From the NCBI GenBank assembly GCA_011374735.1, contig DRPD01000067.1:1-19442 (forward strand): a stretch of DNA of 19,442 nt. Reading direction: 5' to 3'. This stretch comes from Thermopetrobacter sp. Its GTDB lineage: Bacteria > Pseudomonadota > Alphaproteobacteria > Rhizobiales > Aestuariivirgaceae. This document shows, piece by piece, positions 7,948 to 15,725 of the stretch; the stretch's first letter is position 1, and each line of letters begins with the position of its first letter. Below the pieces are notes generated by a model, which worked only from the letters and a program-made list of their open reading frames with translations, ran no database searches and was not told the DNA's origin. The translations under genes and the position numbers were made by a program.

Positions 7948-8421
7948 TCAATCCAGCTGCCGCGCCGCTTCCAGCACTTCCGCGGCGTGTCCCTTCACCT
8001 TCACCTTCGGCCACACCCGGGCGATCCTGCCGTCGCGGTCGATGAGGAAGGTGGAGCGCACCACGCCCATGTATGCCTTGCCGAACATGGACTTCTGCTG
8101 CCAGGCGCCGTAGGCCCTGATCGCCTCCTTGTCCTCATCGGCGGCGAGGATGATCTTGAGGTTCTTCTTGGCCCGGAAATTGGCGTGTTTCCGCACCGAA
8201 TCGGGGGAGATGCCGATGACCACGGTATCGGCGGCGGCGAAGTCGTCGATCAAGGCGGAGAAGTCGATCCCCTCCATGGTGCAGCCCGGCGTGTTGTCCT
8301 TCGGGTAGAAATAGACCACCACCCGCTTGCCGCGCAGCTCCGCCAGGCGGATGGCGCCCTCGGTGTCCGTCTCAAGCGTGAAATCCGGGGCCGGATCGCC
8401 GGCCTTGGGCATATCGGTCAT
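7948..8421 (-). CDS. bcp: Peroxiredoxin, Bcp/PrxQ type, lacking the usual resolving cysteine
   Basis: Thiol peroxidase reducing H2O2 and organic hydroperoxides in the cytoplasm. The 157-residue protein shows GDPAPDFTL (8-16), VVVYFYPKDNTPGCT (34-48) with the peroxidatic Cys47 after T44-P45, the R122 of VVRSTFLID, and length as expected for Bcp. In the common 2-Cys Bcp proteins a resolving Cys lies five residues after the peroxidatic one; here that position is Ile52, and Cys47 is the only cysteine in the protein, so it must act as a 1-Cys enzyme with an external thiol. ATG 8421 follows AGGGGAG at good spacing; an upstream in-frame extension to 8463 is unlikely. It is divergent from the AsmA-like gene. 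Confidence 0.94.
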   Translation of the reverse strand: MTDMPKAGDPAPDFTLETDTEGAIRLAELRGKRVVVYFYPKDNTPGCTMEGIDFSALIDDFAAADTVVIGISPDSVRKHANFRAKKNLKIILAADEDKEAIRAYGAWQQKSMFGKAYMGVVRSTFLIDRDGRIARVWPKVKVKGHAAEVLEAARQLD

Positions 8422-8608
8422 TGGTCGCTCCCCTAGTCGTCGTCGCCCGCGCCACTGGTGCATGTGGTGGAAGAGTTTACCTTTTCCCGCCTATCATGGG
8501 GATGGCTGGTGTGCCAACCTCACCGCGCCAAGCATACCACAATGTGGCCCAACTGCTGCGGCAATCCCGTCGGCGGTGGCCGCGGCCGGCCCGCCTGGCC
8601 GCCGGGCG

Positions 8609-11600
8609 ATGCCGCCGCAGATGACTCTGGAAACACCAGTGGGCAAGCGCATCATCAACATCACCGCCGGCGTGGCCGGCGTCGTCGTGCTCATCGGCGC
8701 GCTGGCCGTCGTCGCGTTGTATTGGCGTCTGTCTTCCGGCCCCGTGGAGCTGGGCTGGCTGCAACCACGGCTGGAGGCGGCCATCAACGGCGCCCTGCGC
8801 CGCTCTGGCCTGCGCGTCGTCACCAGCGGCATCATCCTGCGGCTGGGTGGCGAAACCCGCCTGCCCACCCTGCGCCTGCGCAACGTGCGGTTTCTCGACG
8901 CCGCCGGGCAGGTGGTGTTCAACGCCCCGCTGGCCGCCGTCGGCATCGATGGGGCGGGGTTGCTCCGCGGCGCGGTGCGGGTGCGCCGCATCCTCCTCAT
9001 CGGACCCAGCATCCGCATCCGCCGTGATCCGGGCGGGCGCTTTCACATCGGTTTTTTCGCCGGCTCCGGCCGCGCCGCCAAGCAGGAGAAGGGGCGGCCA
9101 CCGCCATTCGGCAAGCTCGGCGGTGAGCGCCTGTGGGCTTTCATCGACCGCAACCTGCTCGCCGCGCGCCCGGGCGCCGGCTTCTTCGCCGACATCGAAA
9201 TGCTGCGCATCCGCCGCGGCCGCGTCTATCTCGCCGACGCCATGACCGGCATCGACTGGCGCATTCCCGACGCCGCGATCACCTTCCGCCGCATGCCCTG
9301 GGGGCACGCGCTGTTCGCCACCGGCGCGGTGCATTCGCGCGGCCAGCCCTGGCCGCTGGAACTGAGCGCCCGCTTCCGGCGCGCCACCCGCCGGGTGGAG
9401 ATCGACGGCCGCATCGAGGACGTGCTGCTCTCCGATTTCACGCGCCGCGTGTTCGGCATCACCCGGCTGGCCCGGCTGACCGTGCCGATCAATGCGAAAC
9501 TGGCCCTGCGCATCGCCCATGACGGCATGATCGAACAAGCCGCCGCGGAGTTGTCCGCCGGCTCCGGCCGCATCGCTTTCCCCCGCTACATGGCCCGCCC
9601 GCTGAATTTCGACGAGGGCCTGATCCGCCTCTCCTGGGAGCCGCGCGACAGGCGGCTGCGCATTCACCGCTCCTCCGTCGTCATCAACGGGCGCATGTAT
9701 GAGATGACCGGCCACGCCCGCCTGGAAGAGGTCGCCGGCAGCGCCGCCGGGCCGCTGCCGCCCGTCCGCCTGAGTTTCGATCTCGTGCAATCCGCCACTG
9801 GCGGCGCGGCGCGCGGCGCCATCGAGCGCTTTCATCTCACCGCCCGGCTCGACGCCGCCCGGCGGCGCATCGATGTGGAAGACATGCGGTTGCGCGCCGG
9901 CGCGGCGGATGTGCGCGTCAGCGGCGCGGTGCGCGAAGGCAGCGACGGTCTCGCCCTGCGCGCGCGCGGCGCGCTGAAAAACATCTCCGCGCAACTGGTC
10001 AGGGATCTGTGGCCGCCGAAACTGGCCCCCTGCGCCCGTGACTGGATGACCCGCAAGGTGCGCCGCGCCGTCATCGACAGCGGCGATTTCCAGGTCGATC
10101 TGCCGGCCACGGCGATCCGGGCGGCGCTGAAGCGCGAGCGCCCGCTGCCGAGGGACAAGGCGGTGTTGCGGCTGCGCATGGGCGAGGTGGCGCTGAAATA
10201 CGTCAAGACCCTGCCGGTGCTGCGCATCGCCGCCGGCGGCGTGATCGAGGTCAATGGCGGCCAAATGCGCTTCACCGCCCGGCGGGCCCGCACCACGCTG
10301 CCATCGGGCGCGACGATCACCATGCGCGACGGCGTGTTCACGCTGGGCCGGCTGATCCGCAAGGTCAAGCCGGCCACGCTCGGCTTCTCCACCGCCGGCG
10401 ACATCCGCCACATGAGCGAATTTCTCGACCTGCCGCCGATGCGCGTGTTCCGCCGCGCCGACTTCGACAGAGAGCGTCTCGCCGGCCAGGTGAGCGGCCG
10501 CGTCCGCCTGCGCTATCTGACGGAATGCCGCAAGAAGGCCCGCGATCTGCGCATTGCCGCCGAGGGCCGGGTGCGAGACGGCGTCCTGACCGGCCTGCCG
10601 GGCGGCCAGAAGGTGGACGGGGCGCAACTCGACATGCGCGTCGGCGGCGGGAAACTGCGCCTGACCGGCCGGGCCCGGGTGGGGGGCGTCGATTCCCGCC
10701 TCGATTACGCCCGCCCGCTGAAGCCCCGCCAGCCGGGGCGGCTGGTGCTGCGCACGGTGCTCGATCAGCGAATCCTGCGCCAGCGTTACGGCCTCGACGT
10801 CTCCTCCTGGCTGCAAGGCCCGTTGCCGGTCACGCTGCGCATGAAACTGACAAAGGGCGAGAAGGGGGAGGCCCGCGTGGCGGTGGACATGTCGCGCGCC
10901 GCCTTGCGCATCCCGGTGCTCGATCAGGTGTATCCGCCACGCAAGGGCACCACCGCCACGGCCCGCCTGCTGGTGCGCGAGAAGGAGCTGGAGGTCAGGG
11001 ACTTCGTCCTCAAGGGGCGCGGCATTCGTGTCGCCGGGCATGCCATCTTCGCCCAACCGGGTGTGCTGCGCAGCGCCACCCTGACACGTTTTTCCATGAA
11101 CGGCGCCACCCGGCTGGCGCTGGGCGTTACCGTGCATCCGAAGCGTCTCGACATGGCCGCCGCCGGCCAACGCTTCGACGCCCGGCCGCTGATCCGCCAG
11201 TTCTTCAAGCGCCGCCGCAACGGCGGCAGGAAGGTGACCGGCATTTTCGGCCGCCCCGCCACCGTGCGCGTCAACATCGAGCGGGTGCTGGCCATGAACG
11301 ACGTGGTGATCCGCGACGTGCGTGGCACCATCGACATGAAGGGCGGCGCCGTCACCGGCATGCGCCTCACCGGCCGCATGCCGTCGGGCAGCGACGTCGG
11401 GCTGTTGATGCGCCCGGCCAGGGGCGAATTGCGACGCTTGCGCATCGTCTCCGGCGATGGTGGCAGCATGCTGCGCGCCGCCAATCTCTATGGCCGGGTG
11501 CATGGCGGCCGCATGGATTTCTCCGCCCTGCTGGCGCCGGACGGGGTGCGCCGCGGGTTGCTGGTCATGGAGGATTTTCAGGTGCGCGGCGAAAACCGCC

Positions 11601-12085
11601 TGCGCCTGTCCGGCCGCCGCCAGGCCGCTACCGGCCCGCGTCGCGTCGCCGCCCAGCCCTTCAGCCGTCTGGTGCTGCCGTTCTCCACCGATCCCGAATT
11701 CATCCGCATCGGCGATGCGCTGGTGCATGGCAACGGGCTGGGCATCACCGCCAACGGCCTGATCCGGCGTCGCGACGGGGCGCTCGATGTCGGCGGCACC
11801 ATCATCCCGGCCTATGAGCTCAACGCGGCGCTGGGTCAGGTGCCGCTCATCGGTCAGCTGCTCTCCGGTGGCGGCGGCAATGGCATCGTCGGCTTCGCCT
11901 TCGTGCTCAGCGGCAGCATGCGGCGGCCGAACATCACCATCAATCCGGTCTCGGCCCTGGCGCCGGGCGTGTTCAGCAAGCTGTTCAGCGGCGGCCAGCG
12001 GGTCAACCCGGACGGCACCCCCATCGGCTCCAGGCGGAAGAAACCCGGAGCGAAGGCCAGAACCAACTTCTCCGGCGGCAGGTGA
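8609..12085 (+). CDS. Large AsmA/YhdP-like membrane-anchored protein (DUF3971 / AsmA C-terminal domain)
   Basis: A 1158-residue protein with one N-terminal transmembrane anchor (about residues 15-38, IINITAGVAGVVVLIGALAV) and a very long, repetitive beta-rich periplasmic part. The C-terminal AsmA-like block (about 1030-1125) includes LPFSTDPEFIRIGDALV, DVGGTIIPAYELNAALG, PLIGQLLSGGGGNGIVGF and SGSMRRPNITINPVSALAPG. This pattern is that of the DUF3971/YhdP group of AsmA-superfamily proteins, which bridge the periplasm and help move phospholipid to the outer membrane. The link to lipid transport is known for the family and inferred here. The frame is open back to 8327, overlapping bcp; the start is placed at ATG 8609 (ATG 8621 also possible), just before the anchor, with no strong Shine-Dalgarno. 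Its stop is 6 bp from the convergent tyrS stop. Confidence 0.88.
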   Translation: MPPQMTLETPVGKRIINITAGVAGVVVLIGALAVVALYWRLSSGPVELGWLQPRLEAAINGALRRSGLRVVTSGIILRLGGETRLPTLRLRNVRFLDAAGQVVFNAPLAAVGIDGAGLLRGAVRVRRILLIGPSIRIRRDPGGRFHIGFFAGSGRAAKQEKGRPPPFGKLGGERLWAFIDRNLLAARPGAGFFADIEMLRIRRGRVYLADAMTGIDWRIPDAAITFRRMPWGHALFATGAVHSRGQPWPLELSARFRRATRRVEIDGRIEDVLLSDFTRRVFGITRLARLTVPINAKLALRIAHDGMIEQAAAELSAGSGRIAFPRYMARPLNFDEGLIRLSWEPRDRRLRIHRSSVVINGRMYEMTGHARLEEVAGSAAGPLPPVRLSFDLVQSATGGAARGAIERFHLTARLDAARRRIDVEDMRLRAGAADVRVSGAVREGSDGLALRARGALKNISAQLVRDLWPPKLAPCARDWMTRKVRRAVIDSGDFQVDLPATAIRAALKRERPLPRDKAVLRLRMGEVALKYVKTLPVLRIAAGGVIEVNGGQMRFTARRARTTLPSGATITMRDGVFTLGRLIRKVKPATLGFSTAGDIRHMSEFLDLPPMRVFRRADFDRERLAGQVSGRVRLRYLTECRKKARDLRIAAEGRVRDGVLTGLPGGQKVDGAQLDMRVGGGKLRLTGRARVGGVDSRLDYARPLKPRQPGRLVLRTVLDQRILRQRYGLDVSSWLQGPLPVTLRMKLTKGEKGEARVAVDMSRAALRIPVLDQVYPPRKGTTATARLLVREKELEVRDFVLKGRGIRVAGHAIFAQPGVLRSATLTRFSMNGATRLALGVTVHPKRLDMAAAGQRFDARPLIRQFFKRRRNGGRKVTGIFGRPATVRVNIERVLAMNDVVIRDVRGTIDMKGGAVTGMRLTGRMPSGSDVGLLMRPARGELRRLRIVSGDGGSMLRAANLYGRVHGGRMDFSALLAPDGVRRGLLVMEDFQVRGENRLRLSGRRQAATGPRRVAAQPFSRLVLPFSTDPEFIRIGDALVHGNGLGITANGLIRRRDGALDVGGTIIPAYELNAALGQVPLIGQLLSGGGGNGIVGFAFVLSGSMRRPNITINPVSALAPGVFSKLFSGGQRVNPDGTPIGSRRKKPGAKARTNFSGGR

Positions 12086-12091
12086 CGGCTG

Positions 12092-13342
12092 TCAGGTCGC
12101 CTTCAGCAGCGCGTGGCGCTTCTTGCCCAATGAGAGCTTGATCACCCCGTCGCGCAAGTTGTCCGGCGTCAGGGTGAGGCGGAAGTCACCCACCTTCTCA
12201 TCGTTCACCTTCACCGCACCGCCTTGCACCGCGCGGCGCGCTTCCCCGTTGCTGGCCGCCAGCTGCGCCTTCACCAGCGCCGTCAGAAGCCCCAGCCCGG
12301 CCTCCAGCTCCGCCACCGGCACCTCCACCGTCGGCAACGCCGCGCCCAGCGCCCCTTCCTCGAACGTCCGGCGCGCCGTCTCCTCTGCTTCCCGCGCCGC
12401 CTGACCGCCATGCAGCAGGCGGGTGGCCTCGCTGGCCAGCACCTTCTTCGCCTCGTTGATCTCCGCGCCTTCAAGAGCCTCCAGCCGCGCGATCTCATCG
12501 AGCGGCAAGGTGGTGAAGAGCTTCAGGAACCGCCCCACGTCGTCGTCCTCGGTGTTGCGCCAGTATTGCCAGTATTCGTATGGGCTGAGCTTGTCCGCGT
12601 CCAGCCACACCGCCCCGCCGGCCGTCTTGCCCATCTTCGCGCCCGACGCGGTGGTCAACAGCGGCGCGGTCAGCGCGAACGCCTGCCCGCCTTCCATGCG
12701 GCGGATCAGCTCGATGCCGTTGACGATGTTGCCCCATTGATCGGAGCCGCCCATCTGCAACACGCAGCCCTGGCGCCGATACAGTTCGAGAAAATCGTAG
12801 GCTTGCAGGATCATGTAGTTGAATTCGAGAAAGGTCAGCGGCTGTTCGCGCTCCAGCCGCCGTTTCACCGACTCGAAGGACAGCATCCGGTTGATGGTGA
12901 AATGCCGCCCGATGTCGCGCAGGAACGGGATGTATTCCAACGCGTCCAGCCAGTCGGCGTTGTTCACCATCACCGCGTCCGTGGGCCCGGCGCCGAAGGT
13001 CAGGAAGCGGTCGAACACCTTGCGGATGCCGGCGATGTTGGCGGCGATCCGTTCCTCTGACAACAACGGCCGCGTCTCGTCCTTGTCGGAAGGGTCGCCC
13101 ACCTTCGTCGTGCCGCCGCCCATCAGCACGATGGGCTTGTGGCCGGTCTGTTGCAGCCAGTGAAGCATCATGATCGGCAGCAGCGAGCCGGCGTGCAGCG
13201 AATCCGCCGTGGCGTCGAAACCGATGTAGGCGGTGACGCCCCCTTCAAGCAGCCGCGCGTCCAGCTCCTCCGGCTCCGAGACCTGATGGATGAAGCCGCG
13301 CTCTGAGAGAATCCGCAGGAAATCCGAACGATAGGTGGTCAT
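12092..13342 (-). CDS. tyrS: Tyrosyl-tRNA synthetase
   Basis: Charges tRNA-Tyr with tyrosine; cytoplasmic, essential. 416 residues. Class I motifs: [13 protein letters not shown] (42-54; HAGS is the HIGH-like motif), the tyrosine pocket [11 protein letters not shown] (174-184), GGSDQWGNI (198-206), and the KMSKS loop as KMGKT (236-240). A C-terminal S4 RNA-binding domain spans about 350-416 ([17 protein letters not shown]). ATG 13342 starts MTTYRSDFL, matching the family; the frame extends to 13417 but would overlap anmK. Only a G-rich stretch precedes the start. It is divergent from anmK with about 70 bp between the starts. Confidence 0.97.
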   Translation of the reverse strand: MTTYRSDFLRILSERGFIHQVSEPEELDARLLEGGVTAYIGFDATADSLHAGSLLPIMMLHWLQQTGHKPIVLMGGGTTKVGDPSDKDETRPLLSEERIAANIAGIRKVFDRFLTFGAGPTDAVMVNNADWLDALEYIPFLRDIGRHFTINRMLSFESVKRRLEREQPLTFLEFNYMILQAYDFLELYRRQGCVLQMGGSDQWGNIVNGIELIRRMEGGQAFALTAPLLTTASGAKMGKTAGGAVWLDADKLSPYEYWQYWRNTEDDDVGRFLKLFTTLPLDEIARLEALEGAEINEAKKVLASEATRLLHGGQAAREAEETARRTFEEGALGAALPTVEVPVAELEAGLGLLTALVKAQLAASNGEARRAVQGGAVKVNDEKVGDFRLTLTPDNLRDGVIKLSLGKKRHALLKAT

Positions 13343-13410
13343 GCCGCCGCCAACCCTGTTAGACTTGAAGCCGGAAAATCTGCGGGCGCTGATAGCACTC
13401 ACGGGGCGCA

Positions 13411-14535
13411 TTGGCAAAGGACGAATTGATAAGCCTCGGCCTGATGAGCGGCACCTCCATGGACGGCATCGACGCCGCCGTGCTGCGCACCGACGGGCTG
13501 CGCACCGGCGAAACCCTGCACACCTTGCACGTGCCCTACGACGATGATTTGCGCGGCCTGCTGCGCGCCGCCTTGCGAGAGGCCCGCGCGCTGACCGAGC
13601 GCGCCGCCCGCCCCGGCGTGCTGAAGGAAGCGGAAGCGGCCTTGACGGAGGCCCACATCGCCGTCGTGGAGAAGCTGCGCGCCGATCATGACGGCGACAT
13701 CGACCTGATCGGCTTTCATGGCCACACGGTGCTGCACCGGCCCGAGGAGCGCCTCACGGTGCAGATCGGCGACGCCCGCGCCCTGGCCGCCGCCACCGGC
13801 ATCGACGTGATGCACGATCTGCGGGCCAACGACGTCGCCCACGGCGGGCAGGGCGCGCCGCTGACGCCGGCCTGGCACCGGCTGCTGGCCGATCGCGCCC
13901 CGGCGCGGCCGGTGGTGTTCGTCAACATCGGCGGCGTGGCCAACCTCACCCATGTGGGCGGGCAGGGCGAACTCATGGCCTTCGACACCGGGCCGGGCAA
14001 CGCGCTGATCGACGACTTCATGCGGGCGCGCACCGGCGAGCCGTTCGATGAAGACGGCCGCATGGCCCTGTCCGGCGCCGTGGACGAGCGGGCCCTGCGC
14101 CGCCTGCAGGCCCATCCGTTCTTCCACGCCCGGCCGCCGAAGTCGCTGGACAGGAACGCCTTCGACATCTCCGCCGTCGAACACCTGTCCACGGAAGACG
14201 GCGCGGCGACGCTCACCGCCTTCACCGTCTGCTCCATCACCCATGCCGCCGAATGGCTGCCGCAGCCGCCGCAATGGTGGATCGTCACCGGCGGCGGGCG
14301 CCGCAACCGCGCCATCATGACCTGGCTGGCGGAGAAGGTGGAGGCCCCCGTCGCCCCGGCCGAGGCGCTGCAATGCGACGGCGACATGATGGAGGCCGAA
14401 GCCTGGGCCTATCTCGCCGTGCGCGCCGTCAAGGGCCTGCTCATCAGCTGGCCGCAAACCACCGGCGCGCCCGAACCGCTTTCCGGCGGCGTGCTGGTGC
14501 GGGCGGAGGAGGCGCGGGAGTATCCAGGGAAATGA
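13411..14535 (+). CDS. anmK: Anhydro-N-acetylmuramic acid kinase
   Basis: Cell-wall recycling enzyme that opens and phosphorylates 1,6-anhydro-MurNAc to MurNAc-6-phosphate using ATP. 374 residues, normal for AnmK. Motifs: [12 protein letters not shown] (10-21, phosphate-binding ASKHA loop), GFHGHTVLH (101-109), NIGGVANLT (172-180), [11 protein letters not shown] (191-201) with D192 matching the catalytic Asp of E. coli AnmK, and [11 protein letters not shown] near 290. No ATG is available before the conserved motif; translation must begin at TTG 13411 or TTG 13426. The latter has AAAGGA four bases upstream, a little close. Its partnership with the amidase earlier in the window fits peptidoglycan turnover. 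Confidence 0.93.
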   Translation: MAKDELISLGLMSGTSMDGIDAAVLRTDGLRTGETLHTLHVPYDDDLRGLLRAALREARALTERAARPGVLKEAEAALTEAHIAVVEKLRADHDGDIDLIGFHGHTVLHRPEERLTVQIGDARALAAATGIDVMHDLRANDVAHGGQGAPLTPAWHRLLADRAPARPVVFVNIGGVANLTHVGGQGELMAFDTGPGNALIDDFMRARTGEPFDEDGRMALSGAVDERALRRLQAHPFFHARPPKSLDRNAFDISAVEHLSTEDGAATLTAFTVCSITHAAEWLPQPPQWWIVTGGGRRNRAIMTWLAEKVEAPVAPAEALQCDGDMMEAEAWAYLAVRAVKGLLISWPQTTGAPEPLSGGVLVRAEEAREYPGK

Positions 14536-14621
14536 CGGGAACTGACGGAAAAAGCTTTTGCCATTCCAGAATTACGACATATTTCAGCTCATGAGCCTCG
14601 AAATGCAAAGGAGCTACAACG

Positions 14622-14696
14622 CGTCGCTCCCGCTTTCCTTTTCGTCGCTCCCGCTTCCCTTTTCGTCACTCCCGCTTCCCTTTTCGTCACTCCCGC
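14622..14696. repeat. 21-bp tandem repeat array (3 full copies plus a 12-bp start of a fourth)
   Basis: Full copies lie at 14622-14642, 14643-14663 and 14664-14684. Each is CGTCRCTCCCGC followed by TTYCCTTTT, with only two variable positions. A fourth copy begins at 14685 and keeps the first 12 bases (to 14696), then becomes the left arm of the palindromic repeat that follows. The period is a multiple of three, so it reads through as a repetitive SSLPLPF peptide, but there is no sign that this is a protein. It lies in the 14536-14877 gap between anmK and the channel gene; no gene is seen in that gap. Confidence 0.85.
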
Positions 14697-14810
14697 GAAA
14701 GCGGGAGTCCATGCTGACTCTGCCTCTTGCTGTGGCATGTGTTGTTCAGCATCTGAACCTTCCAATTTTCTGGCGCCTCTGCATGGATGCCCGCTTTCAC
14801 GGGCATGACG
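14685..14810. repeat. Palindromic intergenic repeat doublet (REP-like / dRS3-like)
   Basis: Two ~30-bp ends in inverted orientation flank about 66 bp. The left end (14685-14714) contains ACTCCCGC-GAAA-GCGGGAGT, an 8-bp stem with a GNRA-like loop. The right end (14781-14810), read on the minus strand, is the same element with ATGCCCG and CGGGCAT arms. The two ends differ at about five positions, and the stem changes are compensated on the opposite arm, so hairpin shape is kept. This family of CGTCA-CCCGCGAAAGCGGG repeats is very common between genes in Proteobacteria and gives false proteins with SLPRKRES and DARFHGHDG strings. Confidence 0.85.
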
Positions 14811-14877
14811 GGTTACGGTCAGGGTTCCACCTTTTCGGAACTTTCCCTGGACACCACCGGGAGGAGGCGCGGGGAAC

Positions 14878-15648
14878 ATGAGAGAACGGTTCGTCTCCGC
14901 CGCCGCGCGGGAGCGCCTGCGGGTGATGCTGGAAGAGGTGGAAAGCCCTGCCGGCCGGCGCTTCGCCATCTTCGTGCAGCTGCTGATCTTCCTCTCCCTC
15001 ATCGCCGTGTTCATCGAAACATTCCGCAATCTGCCGCGCTGGCTGGACGTGGCGCTCTCGGCGTTCGAGAGGATGGTGATCCTGATCTTCACCGCCGAAT
15101 ATCTGGCCCGCCTGTTCACGGCGCGGCGGCCCCTGGCCTACGCGTTTTCCTTCATGGGGCTGGTCGACCTCGCCGTCATCGCCCCGTTCTGGCTGTTGGG
15201 GGCGGACGTGCGGGCCTTGCGCGCCCTGCTGCTGCTGCGTCTGCTGAAACTGTTGAAGCTGCATCGCTATACCCGCCCGTTGCGCCATTTCGCGACCGCC
15301 TGGCGGCTGGTGCGCGAAGACATCATCGTGTTCAGCGTCATGGTGGCGTTGCTGCTGTATCTGGCCGCGCTCGGCATCTGGCATTTCGAGCACGCGGCGC
15401 AGCCGGACAAATACGCCAACGCCTTCGACGCCCTGTGGTGGTCGGTCATCACCATCACCACCGTCGGCTATGGCGACATGTATCCGGTCACCGTCGGCGG
15501 GCGCATCCTGACCATGCTGGTGGTGCTCATCGGCCTGGGGCTGGTGGCCGTGCCGTCGGGCCTGCTGGCCTCGGCCTTTCAGGAAATCCGCCGCCGCGAA
15601 ACGCGCCGGGGCCGTGACGAGGACGATCCCCCGCCGGAGAAGAGCTGA
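14878..15648 (+). CDS. Voltage-gated potassium channel (six-TM ion transporter family)
   Basis: Inner-membrane K+ channel subunit, expected to form a tetramer. 256 residues. Segments: S1 about 29-47, S2 about 63-80, S3 about 88-108, S4 about 111-130, S5 about 139-161, pore helix and filter about 171-190, S6 about 199-224. The selectivity filter TTVGYGD is at 184-190. S4 carries basic residues at every third position (R112, R115, R121, K124, K127, R130, with Leu at 118), the pattern of a working voltage sensor. The C-tail is short and charged (about 225-256) with no RCK or cyclic-nucleotide domain. ATG 14878 has GGGAGGAGG about 10 bases upstream. No function-related neighbour is evident. Confidence 0.93.
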   Translation: MRERFVSAAARERLRVMLEEVESPAGRRFAIFVQLLIFLSLIAVFIETFRNLPRWLDVALSAFERMVILIFTAEYLARLFTARRPLAYAFSFMGLVDLAVIAPFWLLGADVRALRALLLLRLLKLLKLHRYTRPLRHFATAWRLVREDIIVFSVMVALLLYLAALGIWHFEHAAQPDKYANAFDALWWSVITITTVGYGDMYPVTVGGRILTMLVVLIGLGLVAVPSGLLASAFQEIRRRETRRGRDEDDPPPEKS

Positions 15649-15666
15649 CCGGCTGATGCCGTGCTT

Positions 15667-15708
15667 GGCTAATAATGCCGCGCCAGCGACTCGACTTTGA
15701 TATTAGCC
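15667..15708. promoter_or_regulatory. Candidate operator: inverted repeat over the ribB promoter
   Basis: GGCTAATA (15667-15674) and TATTAGCC (15701-15708) are perfect reverse complements with centres 34 bp apart, about three helical turns. The right half lies between the -35 and -10 boxes of the predicted promoter, the left half just upstream of the -35. A Cro-type dimer or tetramer could bind here, and the downstream gene encodes such a domain. Autoregulation is inference. Confidence 0.4.
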
Positions 15709-15719
15709 CCGCTTATATT
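15691..15719 (+). promoter_or_regulatory. Predicted sigma-70 promoter giving a leaderless HTH-RibBX mRNA
   Basis: TCGACT (15691-15696, 4 of 6 to TTGACA), 17-bp spacer, TATATT (15714-15719, 5 of 6 to TATAAT). Six bases separate the -10 box from the ATG at 15726, so transcription would begin at or next to the A of the start codon. This agrees with the lack of a clear Shine-Dalgarno there, and with choosing 15726 over the in-frame ATG at 15675, which would lie upstream of the promoter. Confidence 0.5.
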
Positions 15720-15725
15720 CAGGGC

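Noticed and set aside
8489..8517. TTGGCA-17-ATAGGC on the minus strand as a bcp promoter
   Set aside because: The -35 is good, but the -10 hexamer is too far from TATAAT to call.
8477..11728. A 1083-codon open frame antisense to the AsmA-like gene
   Set aside because: Long antisense frames arise from strong third-position G/C bias; the peptide is Gln/His/Ala/Gly-rich with no fold signature, while the plus strand shows family motifs. The same applies to long antisense frames over ribB (15669-17039), recF (17076-18275), anmK (13399-14457) and rne (2796-4820, plus strand).
14558..14881. A 107-codon plus-strand frame with repeated SSLPLPF and SLPRKRES
   Set aside because: The peptide is just the translation of the 21-bp tandem array and the palindromic repeat; SLPRKRES and ARFHGHDG strings are hallmarks of false proteins from these intergenic repeats.
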